A DNA stretch of 64,000 nt, taken from an uncultured Dehalococcoidia bacterium. GTDB taxonomy: Bacteria > Chloroflexota > Dehalococcoidia > Lucifugimonadales > G958296245. The notes beneath the pieces are model-generated. The model had not been told where the DNA came from and ran no database searches. It saw only the letters and a list, made by a program, of their open reading frames with translations. A program made the position numbers and the translations under genes. Of this stretch, positions 34,158-43,353 are shown piece after piece (position 1 is the first letter of the stretch; each line of letters starts with the position of its first letter). The stretch covers positions 2,298,197-2,362,196 of the forward strand of contig OY282458.1 in assembly GCA_958296245.1 (NCBI GenBank), read 5' to 3'.

Positions 34158-36145
34158 TTGTGATGACGATGAGATCGAGGAAGCTTTTAGCAACAGTGGC
34201 GCCAGCGGCATTGGCAATCCTATCTATAGGAGCTATCCCTGATTGTTACTCGGAAGCTGAGTTTGGAAGACAGCTAAGAGGAGAGGCTTACCTTGCTTTC
34301 CCTCAGTACACTCCACATTGGTCTGAGGATGGCACCCTCATAGCATTCGGCCATGGAAACAGTTCATATTTGGTTGATTCTGGGGGCTCATCTCTAAGTG
34401 CCGTCCCGGAGAGTGGGCCAGAAGGGTGGGCGGCCATAGACTACTCGCCTACAGTCTCCCCCGACGGATCTCGAGTGGTATACACCACGCTAAGGCACAA
34501 GACTGGATTCGGTCTGGAGGCGGTGAGAAGCTTTGAACTAGCGTCCCTGTCCATCGAGGATTCTAAGCAGCGTCGGCTCACTAAGAACAAGGATGCGGAT
34601 ACCAATGCCTCCTGGTCACCTGACGGTAGCCTCATTGCCTTCATGTCTGATCGCGACAATCGCGACAGTGGTTTTGGGGTCCACGTTATGAAGGCAGACG
34701 GTTCCGACGTGCGCCGGATCCAACCTCTGGCGTTGTTCGCCGCTCCTGTGTCTCCCCAATGGTCGCCTGACGGCAGCCACGTCGCCTTCCTCTCCAGCGA
34801 TGAGTCGAACAAAGGGCTGCACGTCTATAGCGTGAGAGCCGATGGTTCAGAGTTTAGGAAAGTCAGCGAGGCGCGCGCTGATCTGGTGCGGTGGTCACCT
34901 GACGGAAGTCAACTGGCAATCGCGAAGGTCGGAGACGGCAAGGTAACGATCGACGTCATGAATGCCGACGGCTCTGATGCACGGCAAGTGACGGAGACGG
35001 ATCCAGAAGAAGGCATGCCGAACGATTTATTGTCCCCACCATTTTCCCCACCAATGGATTCCACACCAAAACCGCTCCCACCGGATGCCATCGCCCCCGC
35101 TAGGGTATTGTCCCCACCAATGGATTCCTTTTTCACACCAACGGAAATGAACAGCATGTCCTGGTCTCCTGACGGTACCGATATCCTCTTCGTTCCTGCA
35201 GACGGAAAATATGGGCATTCTAAATCCAGGATCTCCATCGTTAGCGTAAACGATTCGGAGTTGCGCCACCTGACAGGGCTGATCCCCCGGTCCTACGCTT
35301 CCTGGTCCCCTGATGGTTCGAGAATCGTCGTCCATATTCATCCCAAGCCCCGTCTAAATGCTGAACTGCCCAAGGGGGTCATACTTTACACCATCGCTCC
35401 GGACGGATCGTATGTGCGCGCCCTGGTGCGGGGCGGAGGTGGACGGTTGGTGGCTGAGAATTCCGGGTGGGAGGACGTGACCGGCGATATAGCTGCGTGC
35501 TCTGAAGGTCTTGTGGTCCCTAACCCGAAGAGGAATCCGGGATTGGTCCAGGATTGTGAGACACTCTTCAGTATTAGAGGCGCCCTGGCTGGCGCCCTGG
35601 CTGGAGAGGGTGTCGTGCTAGGATGGAGTTCCGACACTCCCGTCATGGAGTGGCCAGGTGTCACCGTAGGTGGTGATCCGCCCCGTGTACAATTTCTGAT
35701 TCTGAAGGATTTGGCAGGCAGTATCCCAGCACAGCTGAGCAGACTCACGGGATTGGAGCATTTGCATTTCAGAGGTGTCACTGGTCCGATTCCACCGGAA
35801 TTGGGGAACCTCTCGAAGCTGAAAGTCTTGGATCTTGAGGGAAACTTCGTCAGCAGTGAAATACCGCCGGAACTGGGCAGACTGGGCAACCTGGAAAGGC
35901 TCTTCCTTCAAGCAACCCATTTGCACGGCTTCATTCCTCCTGAGTTAGGCAATCTGACAAATCTTGTATATCTGCGACTGGAGCAGAACCCGCGCTTGAT
36001 AGGAGAAATTCCACCTGAACTGGGGAAACTGATCAACCTTCAGGTGGTGAGCGTGCGAGACACCGGCGTGACGGGATGCCTTCCAAGGGAATGGACTACC
36101 AACCCAAGGCTGGAAATCGTATCTGATGGGCTAAAACCTTGTTAG
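34154..36145 (+). CDS. Exported TolB-like beta-propeller protein with C-terminal leucine-rich repeats
   Basis: From the ATG overlapping the upstream stop the product has 663 residues. A signal peptide (LLATVAPAALAILSIG) is followed by six or more PD40 repeats with the W-S-P-D-G-S/T signature (about 55-440). After a linker come plant-type leucine-rich repeats (about 530-650; IPPELGNLSKLKVLDLEGN and variants). A Pro-rich insert near residues 295-335 repeats PPMDS twice. The protein probably acts outside the membrane in binding or scaffolding. The LRR subtype has the consensus found in bacterial surface proteins. Confidence 0.85.
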   Translation: MIVMTMRSRKLLATVAPAALAILSIGAIPDCYSEAEFGRQLRGEAYLAFPQYTPHWSEDGTLIAFGHGNSSYLVDSGGSSLSAVPESGPEGWAAIDYSPTVSPDGSRVVYTTLRHKTGFGLEAVRSFELASLSIEDSKQRRLTKNKDADTNASWSPDGSLIAFMSDRDNRDSGFGVHVMKADGSDVRRIQPLALFAAPVSPQWSPDGSHVAFLSSDESNKGLHVYSVRADGSEFRKVSEARADLVRWSPDGSQLAIAKVGDGKVTIDVMNADGSDARQVTETDPEEGMPNDLLSPPFSPPMDSTPKPLPPDAIAPARVLSPPMDSFFTPTEMNSMSWSPDGTDILFVPADGKYGHSKSRISIVSVNDSELRHLTGLIPRSYASWSPDGSRIVVHIHPKPRLNAELPKGVILYTIAPDGSYVRALVRGGGGRLVAENSGWEDVTGDIAACSEGLVVPNPKRNPGLVQDCETLFSIRGALAGALAGEGVVLGWSSDTPVMEWPGVTVGGDPPRVQFLILKDLAGSIPAQLSRLTGLEHLHFRGVTGPIPPELGNLSKLKVLDLEGNFVSSEIPPELGRLGNLERLFLQATHLHGFIPPELGNLTNLVYLRLEQNPRLIGEIPPELGKLINLQVVSVRDTGVTGCLPREWTTNPRLEIVSDGLKPC

Positions 36146-36342
36146 AAATTGGTCGCATAGGAAAGAAGGCCGTCCTGCGAACCTCGGGACATTAGCGGAG
36201 TGAGTATGTTTCTCTGAGAACCCCGGAGGCGCGGCGACGGTGAGAATCCTGGTGCATGACGTGTCGGAGAACCCGCCGGCGGCGCTGCGCAACCCGACGG
36301 CTGCGGCGACGGCATCGCGCCCAAACGGTTGATCGATGAGAG

Positions 36343-37731
36343 ATGGGTATTATGAAAATACGAGGGATTTTCACCACTCTCGCTTTCGCTGCGATCGGGC
36401 TTTCCGTGATCGCTTTTGACTGCGGGGAATCCGCCAGGATAGAGTTCGAGGGGGTGACTTACAGTCATGCGCAGTCGGCGCCTCAATGGTCTCCCGATGG
36501 CGCCCGAATAGTATTTAACACCGGCTACGGCACAACATACGTCGTCAAGACCGACGGGTCTCAGGTGCATACCGTCCCTGATGACGTGGGCAGATTCAAT
36601 GAGGTCTTTTCTCCGAGCATTTCTCTCGATGGGTCTCGCATGCTGTTCGCAACCAACAGACACAAACACGGCTGGCGGAACTACGAGCTGGGGGTCTCTG
36701 CGCTCGATGGGTCCGGTTACCGCAGGCTGACGGATAATGAGGCCGCAGACATCAATCCCGTTTGGTCTCCCGACGAAACTCGCGTCGCCTTCCTGTCCGA
36801 CCGCCTAGCGTCGACTAGCGATGACCACTTCAGGGGAATGTACAACCTCTTTACGATGTCCTCGGACGGTTCAGACGTGCGGAGCTTGGCCTCCAATATC
36901 CGTGCAGAGGGAAGCCCTCCAGTCTGGTCGCCTGACGGCCGTCAGCTCGCTTTCGTGGCGCTTGAGGAACAACCGGCCGGCAGTGCTGCGCGTCCACGTA
37001 GAGTCCTCTATGTAGTCGGCTCGGATGATTCTCGCCTAACGAAAGTAGCGTATACGGCAGGCAGACCTGCCTGGTCGCCCGATGGCCGGAGTATTGCCTT
37101 CGTTAAGCATTTCGGAGGGGAAAGGTCCTCTACGGAGGACGACTATGGGGTTCTCTACACCATAAACCCAGACGGAACTGGACTGCGGGAAGTGGTGCGG
37201 GGGCACTGGCGCTATGTTCGGTATTCCAACCTTGACTGGTCTCCCGATGGTTCCGAGATTCGGTCAGAGTCTTACCCGTTCTTTACCGTCAAGGCAGACG
37301 GTTCCGACTTTCGATTCATTATAGGCCTCCAGTCTCCGCGCCTGGCCAAGGCCACCTGGTCTCCGGATGGCTCCAGAGTGGCCGTTCACGTCAATTACAA
37401 CTCGAACGCCCCTGATCAGGACCGGGCCATCGTGCTCTTCACAATGGCCCCTGACGGCTCTGACAAACGTGTTCTGGTCAGGAAGAATGAGGGCGGTGGC
37501 CGTTATGTTGCAGGATACGGCATGCCGTGGACCCCTGTGCATGGGGACCCCAACCTGCCACAGGACCTCACCCTGCCGCCGGACCTCCGCTTCCGGCGCC
37601 TCAACCTGCAGCCGGAGCCTCAACGGCCAGTGCCCACACCCGACCTGAAGCCGCTTCCAGCGCAGGGTCGGGTCACAGGCGCCACCGTTGCAACTTTGTT
37701 GTATGCGTGCGTAGCTGATGCAGCAGGTTAG
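36343..37731 (+). CDS. Exported TolB-like beta-propeller protein
   Basis: A 462-residue paralogue of the propeller part of the preceding gene. It has a signal peptide (GIFTTLAFAAIGLSVIA) with a Cys near the expected cleavage site (FDCGES), which may make it a lipoprotein, then W-S-P-D-G repeats throughout. A Pro-rich tail (about 410-445) replaces the leucine-rich repeats. A start at the second ATG (36352) is equally possible. The 198 bp before it hold no gene. Confidence 0.82.
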   Translation: MGIMKIRGIFTTLAFAAIGLSVIAFDCGESARIEFEGVTYSHAQSAPQWSPDGARIVFNTGYGTTYVVKTDGSQVHTVPDDVGRFNEVFSPSISLDGSRMLFATNRHKHGWRNYELGVSALDGSGYRRLTDNEAADINPVWSPDETRVAFLSDRLASTSDDHFRGMYNLFTMSSDGSDVRSLASNIRAEGSPPVWSPDGRQLAFVALEEQPAGSAARPRRVLYVVGSDDSRLTKVAYTAGRPAWSPDGRSIAFVKHFGGERSSTEDDYGVLYTINPDGTGLREVVRGHWRYVRYSNLDWSPDGSEIRSESYPFFTVKADGSDFRFIIGLQSPRLAKATWSPDGSRVAVHVNYNSNAPDQDRAIVLFTMAPDGSDKRVLVRKNEGGGRYVAGYGMPWTPVHGDPNLPQDLTLPPDLRFRRLNLQPEPQRPVPTPDLKPLPAQGRVTGATVATLLYACVADAAG

Positions 37732-37821
37732 GTTGACGCGGAGGGGGGATGCTTGGGAACTGTCAGGCTTGGCCGAGTATGGGGAGTGAGGGGCGAAGGC
37801 ATCTTTGGGCAGCGTCCTTTA

Positions 37822-37877
37822 GGTTCCTCGCTGCGCTCGGAACGACAAGATGGGGAGTCGGAACGACGGGATGGGGA
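37822..37877. repeat. REP-like repeat segment
   Basis: Contains the imperfect palindrome TTCCTCGCTGCGCTCGGAA, followed by two GGAACGAC(A/G)(A/G)GATGGGGAG units. Sequences of this kind are dispersed repeats in many environmental genomes. It sits between the converging propeller and ogg genes. Confidence 0.45.
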
Positions 37878-37896
37878 GGAGAAGCGGCGGGATGGG

Positions 37897-38772
37897 TCAG
37901 CGGGAACTATCCTGAGCCCATTGGTCATGGAACAGGAATTGGTTGGCGTAGCCGGCGTACTCGCCGAAGTGGTCCTGGGCACACATCACCAGATTTTCGT
38001 CGGTGGGCAGCTGTTGCGACGGCGGGAAGTAGCTTTTCATCGCTCTTCTTACCCACGTGTCCACCGGGAATGCCTCCATCTTGTCGAGCGCAAAGAGGGC
38101 GATGCAGTCAGCAACCTTGGGGCCGATGCCGTAGCAGCCCATCAGCCGCCGTTTGGCCTCGGCGTAGCAGACGTCAGGCTGGGCCAAGCGGGACAGGTTC
38201 AATTTGCCGTCGCAGACGCGCTTGGCGGCGGCGAATATCTTGGCGTGGCGCCGGAGGCCTAGCTTAAGCTCGGCCAAGGGCGAGACTCCGGCCTTGAGCA
38301 CCGCCTCCGCCGTGGGGAATGTGTGGCGCTCATCGCCATCCAGCTCCAGCGGGTCGCCCAGTTTCTCCGCGATGCTTTCGACGGCCTTGCTGATCTTCTG
38401 GACATTGGCTTGGGCTGAGCAGATGTAGGAGACCGTGCACTCCCAGGGGTCGGGTTGCCGGAGGACGCGCAGATGCGGGTACTTCTTGACCAGCCCGGCG
38501 ACCTTATCGTCGCGGCTGGAGATGTCGTCGTAGATGGCCTCGAGGTCGTCGTCCAGCCTGAAGTAAGAGGTCAGCAGGTCGTCCAGATCGGAGGTGGCCC
38601 GGTACTCCAAGTTGTTGTCGACCTGGCGTAGATGGACCAGGTTTCCGCACAGTACGCCGGAGTGCCAGCCGTCCTTCCGCGGGCGCCAGCGGAAGTCTTG
38701 GGCGCCAGACAGGACTTCACACAGATTGAAGGGCTGTCTGACGGGGATCCGACGTATCTCACACACGCTCAA
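37897..38772 (-). CDS. ogg: 8-oxoguanine DNA glycosylase (OGG1 family)
   Basis: A 291-residue protein with an OGG N-terminal domain (about 1-110, with LSGAQDFRW) and a helix-hairpin-helix GPD domain. The catalytic Lys is in YGIGPKVADCI (about 222) and the Asp in FPVDTWV (about 241). It removes oxidised guanine from DNA and cleaves the abasic site. Length is normal. It is single, with no operon partner; the gene to its right on the same strand is 80 bp away. Confidence 0.9.
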   Translation of the reverse strand: MSVCEIRRIPVRQPFNLCEVLSGAQDFRWRPRKDGWHSGVLCGNLVHLRQVDNNLEYRATSDLDDLLTSYFRLDDDLEAIYDDISSRDDKVAGLVKKYPHLRVLRQPDPWECTVSYICSAQANVQKISKAVESIAEKLGDPLELDGDERHTFPTAEAVLKAGVSPLAELKLGLRRHAKIFAAAKRVCDGKLNLSRLAQPDVCYAEAKRRLMGCYGIGPKVADCIALFALDKMEAFPVDTWVRRAMKSYFPPSQQLPTDENLVMCAQDHFGEYAGYANQFLFHDQWAQDSSR

Positions 38773-38852
38773 GCTCGGTTTTCTGCATAACGTTGCCGAC
38801 GCGCCTCAGCATAACATACCGCCTTGGGAGGCCTTGGCCGCCAAGCCGGTTC

Positions 38853-39839
38853 CTATGGCAAGTGGGTGATGGCGGCAACTGCGAACTGGGGGGAGGGTTC
38901 GGAGGAGACGCCGCTGACGCAGTCTATCCGGGGGGCGTTTTGGGTCTGCTCGACGACGGCTTCGTAGGCTCGCTGGCGGCCTTCGGCGTCCGCGTAGGAG
39001 ATGCGGACCTCGACGCGGCGTCCGTCGCCGCTCTTGGCGATGACCTCGCCGGACGCGCTGCGGCTGGTCCAGTCCCAGCCCTGCCTGGTCAGTACGGCCT
39101 GCTCTACGGCCTGCTCGTAGGGGGTGTGTAGGCCGGCCCAGCCCCGGTATAGGTGCGTCATCTCGCCGGCGGGCCGGGTGTGGTTGATCAGGGCGTCGAG
39201 GTCGTCCTCTTCCGGCCTAACCCAGCTACGGCCCTCGGGGAGGTCGAGGATGTTCGGGGCGAAGCGATGGCCTCCCAGGTGGCTGGACTGCCATACGCGC
39301 ATCCCGCCGTTCATCGAAGGGGCGAGCCGACGCCGCAGCACCTGGTATACGGGGTAGCCCATCGCCGCGCAGCAGGCGTCCCTACTGCCATGCGTGCACA
39401 CGAGAACGTCCCGAACGGCTGAAGTGTCTCTGCGGTAGGTCTCGAACCTGTCCAGGCCGCCGTTCCGTGTCAGCAGAGCGTCGACCAGGGCGGGTACGAT
39501 TTCTCGAGGCGCCCGGTATTCGTCCTTGTCATACCTGGAGAACTGCCGTTCCGGCCTTGAAAACAGCATCACGTTGACGCGCCCCGCCTCCGAGTACTCG
39601 GGGTCCGGGGCGACGCAGAGGAGCCTGGTTTCATCTCCGCCTTTGGCCGCCCTCTCCATCGTCTCTAGTACCGGGGCCGGGAAGGTGAGGGAGGTTTCGA
39701 CGGCCCCGCTCCAAGGTCTGGAGGTCTCGATTATCAGGCAGCGGTCCCAAGCCGGCGCGGAGCCTATTGAAGACTCGCCGACGGACTTCGAAAAGGGGGC
39801 GCACATCTGGGCATTCGCTCCGGGCGTCGTCTGGGTCAT
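38853..39839 (-). CDS. Sucrase/ferredoxin-like family protein
   Basis: The 328-residue protein has the family pattern: a thioredoxin-like ferredoxin segment VLVCTHGSRDACCAAMG and, further on, SSHLGGHRFAPNILDLP. The cysteines could bind a 2Fe-2S cluster. Physiological function is unknown. The ATG at 39839 lies 15 bp after the stop of the TPP enzyme gene on the same strand, so the two are probably co-transcribed. Confidence 0.8.
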   Translation of the reverse strand: MTQTTPGANAQMCAPFSKSVGESSIGSAPAWDRCLIIETSRPWSGAVETSLTFPAPVLETMERAAKGGDETRLLCVAPDPEYSEAGRVNVMLFSRPERQFSRYDKDEYRAPREIVPALVDALLTRNGGLDRFETYRRDTSAVRDVLVCTHGSRDACCAAMGYPVYQVLRRRLAPSMNGGMRVWQSSHLGGHRFAPNILDLPEGRSWVRPEEDDLDALINHTRPAGEMTHLYRGWAGLHTPYEQAVEQAVLTRQGWDWTSRSASGEVIAKSGDGRRVEVRISYADAEGRQRAYEAVVEQTQNAPRIDCVSGVSSEPSPQFAVAAITHLP

Positions 39840-39854
39840 CAACTCATCTCCAAG

Positions 39855-41462
39855 TCAGTCGTCGAAGGGCGCCGGCATCATGCCGACCGGGACCTCGATC
39901 AGTGAGGGGGCCTCGATGGACAGGGCCTCCCGCAGCGCTCTTTCCAGTTCTTCCGGCCCCTGAGCCAAGACGCCGCGGGCGCCGTAGGCCTGGGCCAGCT
40001 TGACGAAGTCGGGGTTGTGGAGGTCCGAACCGATGACGCGCCCCCCGAACTTCCGGGTCTGGTCGCGCTTCACGTTACCGTAAGCGTTATCGTTGAAGAC
40101 TACTACCGTTGCGTTTATTCCGTACTGTACCGCGGTGGCAAGTTCCTGGGAGTTGTAGAGGAAGCCGCCGTCACCGGAGACCGCGACCACAGCCCTTTCA
40201 GGCCGGGCCACCTTTGCCCCCAAGGCGGTTGGGTAGGCGTATCCAAGGTTTCCGAAATAGGAGGAGGTTATGTAGGTCCTCGGCTCGTATACCTGGAAAT
40301 GGGTGCGGCAGTAGTACCCTATCTGCGTTACTCCCTCGATCAGTATGCCGTCGTCGGGCATTGCGCTTCTTATCGCCTCTACGAAGCGCCCCTGAGGCTG
40401 CACGTGCTTATTGGGGTCGTACCGGCTTGCCCTCGCCTTTTCAATCTCGTCCCTGCGGCTGGGCCGAGGCGGGCCGGAGCGCGCCAACTGCGCGTGGAGC
40501 GCCTCGAGTGTGAGCCGAGCGTCTCCATGCAGTGCGAACGTATCAGGGTATACCCGCCCGATCTCGTCGGGGTCGACGTCGATCTGGATGATCCTGGGGC
40601 TCTTCTGCAGCCTGACCCACCTGCCCATCCTAGTGCCCACCGCCAGCACGACGTCCGCGTCATCCACAACGTCGTCCAGGGCGTCGGGGCGGTAGTTAGG
40701 GACTCCCAGGGATAGCGGGTGCCTGCCAGATATGATGCCCTTGCCCTCCGCAGTCGTTACCACCGGCGCTTGGAGGAGCTCGGCGACCTTCACCACCACC
40801 TCGGAGGCCTCGGAGAGAATGGCCCCACCGCCGGCCCAGATGACCGGGCTCCTAGCAGCCGCCAGCGCCGCCGCTGCCTCGCGGACGCTTTCGCCGCTGG
40901 CCGGCGGACGGCGGTAGACTTCGGGCTCGTGGAGATCCAGGTCGGCCTCCTCCGCCAAGGCGTCGGGAGGCGCCTCGATCTCCACGGGGCGCGGTCTGCC
41001 GGTGGCCATCTGCCGGAAGGCCTCGTGGACGGCGTCCGGCATCTCCGGGGCGTGGAGGACGCGCGAGGCCCACTTGGTCACGGTCTTGATGGCGTCTATC
41101 TGGTCGTTGACCTCATGGAGGGCGCCCGTATCCTTTCCGATTTGGTCTCTTTCGACCTGACCGGATATCAGGAGCATTGGGGACGAGGCCGAATAGGCGG
41201 TGCCCACCCCTGCCGAGGCGTTGAGCAACCCGGGTCCGGGTACGACCAACGCCGTACCGAATCCGCCGCCGGCCCGGGAGTAGCCGTCAGCCATGTAGGC
41301 CGATGCCTGCTCGTGACGGTTCGATATGAACCTGATCCCCGGCTCGTCGTAGAAGGCGTCCATGGCATGATAGAGCTGTACCCCGGGCACGCCGAAGACA
41401 ACCCTCACACCTTCCCGGTAGAGGGACTTGACCAGCGCCTGTCCTCCCGTCATTCGCGGCAT
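39855..41462 (-). CDS. Thiamine-pyrophosphate enzyme (acetolactate synthase-like)
   Basis: A 535-residue three-domain TPP enzyme. The N-terminal PYR domain has the catalytic Glu in NRHEQASAYMADGYSR. A central FAD/nucleotide-type domain contains VIWAGGGAI. The C-terminal PP domain has the cofactor motif GDGGFLYN...N (about 430-460). It is close to IlvB, but no small subunit IlvN and no other ilv gene is near, so a decarboxylase or lyase on another 2-keto acid is as likely. GAGGAG lies 10 nt before the ATG, and TAGAAT just upstream could be the -10 box. Confidence 0.85.
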   Translation of the reverse strand: MPRMTGGQALVKSLYREGVRVVFGVPGVQLYHAMDAFYDEPGIRFISNRHEQASAYMADGYSRAGGGFGTALVVPGPGLLNASAGVGTAYSASSPMLLISGQVERDQIGKDTGALHEVNDQIDAIKTVTKWASRVLHAPEMPDAVHEAFRQMATGRPRPVEIEAPPDALAEEADLDLHEPEVYRRPPASGESVREAAAALAAARSPVIWAGGGAILSEASEVVVKVAELLQAPVVTTAEGKGIISGRHPLSLGVPNYRPDALDDVVDDADVVLAVGTRMGRWVRLQKSPRIIQIDVDPDEIGRVYPDTFALHGDARLTLEALHAQLARSGPPRPSRRDEIEKARASRYDPNKHVQPQGRFVEAIRSAMPDDGILIEGVTQIGYYCRTHFQVYEPRTYITSSYFGNLGYAYPTALGAKVARPERAVVAVSGDGGFLYNSQELATAVQYGINATVVVFNDNAYGNVKRDQTRKFGGRVIGSDLHNPDFVKLAQAYGARGVLAQGPEELERALREALSIEAPSLIEVPVGMMPAPFDD

Positions 41463-41647
41463 ATTCGAGCTTCTCCTCTTAAAATTCTAGCAGGGCTGCG
41501 GGAGGGTTATGTCTGATGACACCCTCTCAGACCCCCAGCAAAGGGTTTGCATCCCAATGCACATGTCCGCAGCCTGCCGTGGGTGTCTCTACGCGCTTGT
41601 TGAGCACCTACGGGTGCGGCGACTTGGCCTGCGGCGCGCTCCTAGCC

Positions 41648-43345
41648 CTACCGGACGGAGAGCAGGGACCGGACGTACTCGGCGGCTTCGCCGCTCGGGA
41701 CCAGCGTAGCTTCGCCGCCTGTGCGCCTGCGCGCCTCCACCACGTCCCTCTTGATGTTCCGAGGGCTGACGACCAGCCGGATCGGCAGTCCCAGCAGGTC
41801 GGCGTCGTTGAACTTCACGCCCACCGACTCCTCGCGGTCGTCATAGAGCACCTCGACGCCGGCGTCAACGAGGTCGCCGTAGAGGGCATCGGCTGCGCCG
41901 GCGACGTCCTCGCGCTCGACGTTGAGAGCAGTCAGCCACACCTTGTAGGGCGCGATGGATTCGGGCAGCACCATGCCTGCTTCGTCGTTGGTCTGCTCGA
42001 CCGCCGCCGCCAGCAGACGCCCGACGCCGATGCCGTAGCAGCCCATGACGACGGGTCTCAGGGCGTCCGCATGGTCAGGGAACGTGCAGTCGAACGCCTC
42101 GCTGTACCGAGTACCCAGCTTGAAGATGTGGCCTACTTCGATGCCGCGGCGGGCCGACAGGACGCCCCCGCATACGCGGCATCCGTAACCGTCTTGTACC
42201 AAGGCGATATCGGTAACTACGTCGGCGTCGAAGTCGCGCGGGAAGTTGGCATTCCGCAGGTGGAAGCCGTCCTTATTAGATCCCATGACGAAGTTGGACC
42301 CCAGTCGGAGCGAGTCGTCCGCGATTATCGCGGCGTCGGCTCCTATGGGAGAAGCTGAGCCGACCGTCAACCCCGCGGCGGCGACCTCCTGGGGCGCGGC
42401 AAACCTGAGTTGGGCCCCGCCCAGCGCGTTCTTCAGCTTGACCTCGTTAACCTCCAGATCGCCCCTGACGGCAGCGAATACCATCTTGCCGTCGGCCACG
42501 TACAGCACGGCCTTTATGGTCTTCCAGGCGGGTATATCGAGGTAACTGGCTAGGCGCTCGATGGTCTTAACGCCCGGCGTGGCGACTTCCTCCAGGGGGA
42601 GAGGCTCCTCAGGGGGGGTGGCCGTCTTTGCAAAGGCAGCCCTCTCGACGTTGGCGGCGTAGCCGCAGGAGTCGCATAGGACGATGGTGTCCTCGCCCGC
42701 GCTTGCCGGAGCGATGAACTCGTGAGAGTGCTTGCCTCCTATCGCGCCGCTGTCCGCCTCCACCATAATCGTGCTCAGGCCGCATCGCTCATAGATGCGC
42801 CCGTATGCCCGCATCATTGCTTGGTAGCTTTGGTCCAGGCCCTCATCGTCGGCATCGAAGCTGTAGGCGTCCTTCATGTCGAACTCGCGGACCCGTATCA
42901 GGCCGCCTCGGGGCCTGGGCTCGTCGCGGAACTTGGTCTGTATCTGATACAGGATCAGCGGAAGGTCGCGGTAGCTGTTGACGTTAGCCTTGACGTGGGA
43001 CGTCAGCACCTCTTCATGGGTCGGCGCCATGACCATGGGCCGCTCCCGGCGGTCCTGCACGCGGAACATGTCGCGGCCAAGCACCTCGCTTCGGCCGGAG
43101 GTCTCCCATATCTCCAGGGGCTGGAGGACGGGCAGCCGGAGTTCCTGGGCGCCGGCGGCGTCCATCTCCTCGCGGATGATCTGCTCGATCTTGCGGAGGG
43201 AGCGCCAGGCCAGGGGGAGGTAGCTGTAGACTCCCGAAGCGACTTGGGAGATAAGCCCCGCCCTGAGCATCAAGCGGTGGCTGGCGATCTCCGCCTCCGC
43301 AGGCTCGTCCCTCAGCGTCTTGCCGAACAGGTTGGATACCCGCAT
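41648..43345 (-). CDS. proS: Prolyl-tRNA synthetase
   Basis: The ATG at 43345 starts MRVSNLFGKTLRD and gives 565 residues, the normal size of bacterial-type ProRS; longer readings add unrelated sequence. Class II motifs are present (LPVLQPLEIWETSGR, then FRDEPRPRGGLIRVREF). A YbaK-type editing insert and a C-terminal anticodon-binding domain follow (GCYGIGVGRLLAA before it). It charges tRNA-Pro. It ends the long minus-strand housekeeping run. Confidence 0.95.
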   Translation of the reverse strand: MRVSNLFGKTLRDEPAEAEIASHRLMLRAGLISQVASGVYSYLPLAWRSLRKIEQIIREEMDAAGAQELRLPVLQPLEIWETSGRSEVLGRDMFRVQDRRERPMVMAPTHEEVLTSHVKANVNSYRDLPLILYQIQTKFRDEPRPRGGLIRVREFDMKDAYSFDADDEGLDQSYQAMMRAYGRIYERCGLSTIMVEADSGAIGGKHSHEFIAPASAGEDTIVLCDSCGYAANVERAAFAKTATPPEEPLPLEEVATPGVKTIERLASYLDIPAWKTIKAVLYVADGKMVFAAVRGDLEVNEVKLKNALGGAQLRFAAPQEVAAAGLTVGSASPIGADAAIIADDSLRLGSNFVMGSNKDGFHLRNANFPRDFDADVVTDIALVQDGYGCRVCGGVLSARRGIEVGHIFKLGTRYSEAFDCTFPDHADALRPVVMGCYGIGVGRLLAAAVEQTNDEAGMVLPESIAPYKVWLTALNVEREDVAGAADALYGDLVDAGVEVLYDDREESVGVKFNDADLLGLPIRLVVSPRNIKRDVVEARRRTGGEATLVPSGEAAEYVRSLLSVR

Positions 43346-43353
43346 GGGTTGAT

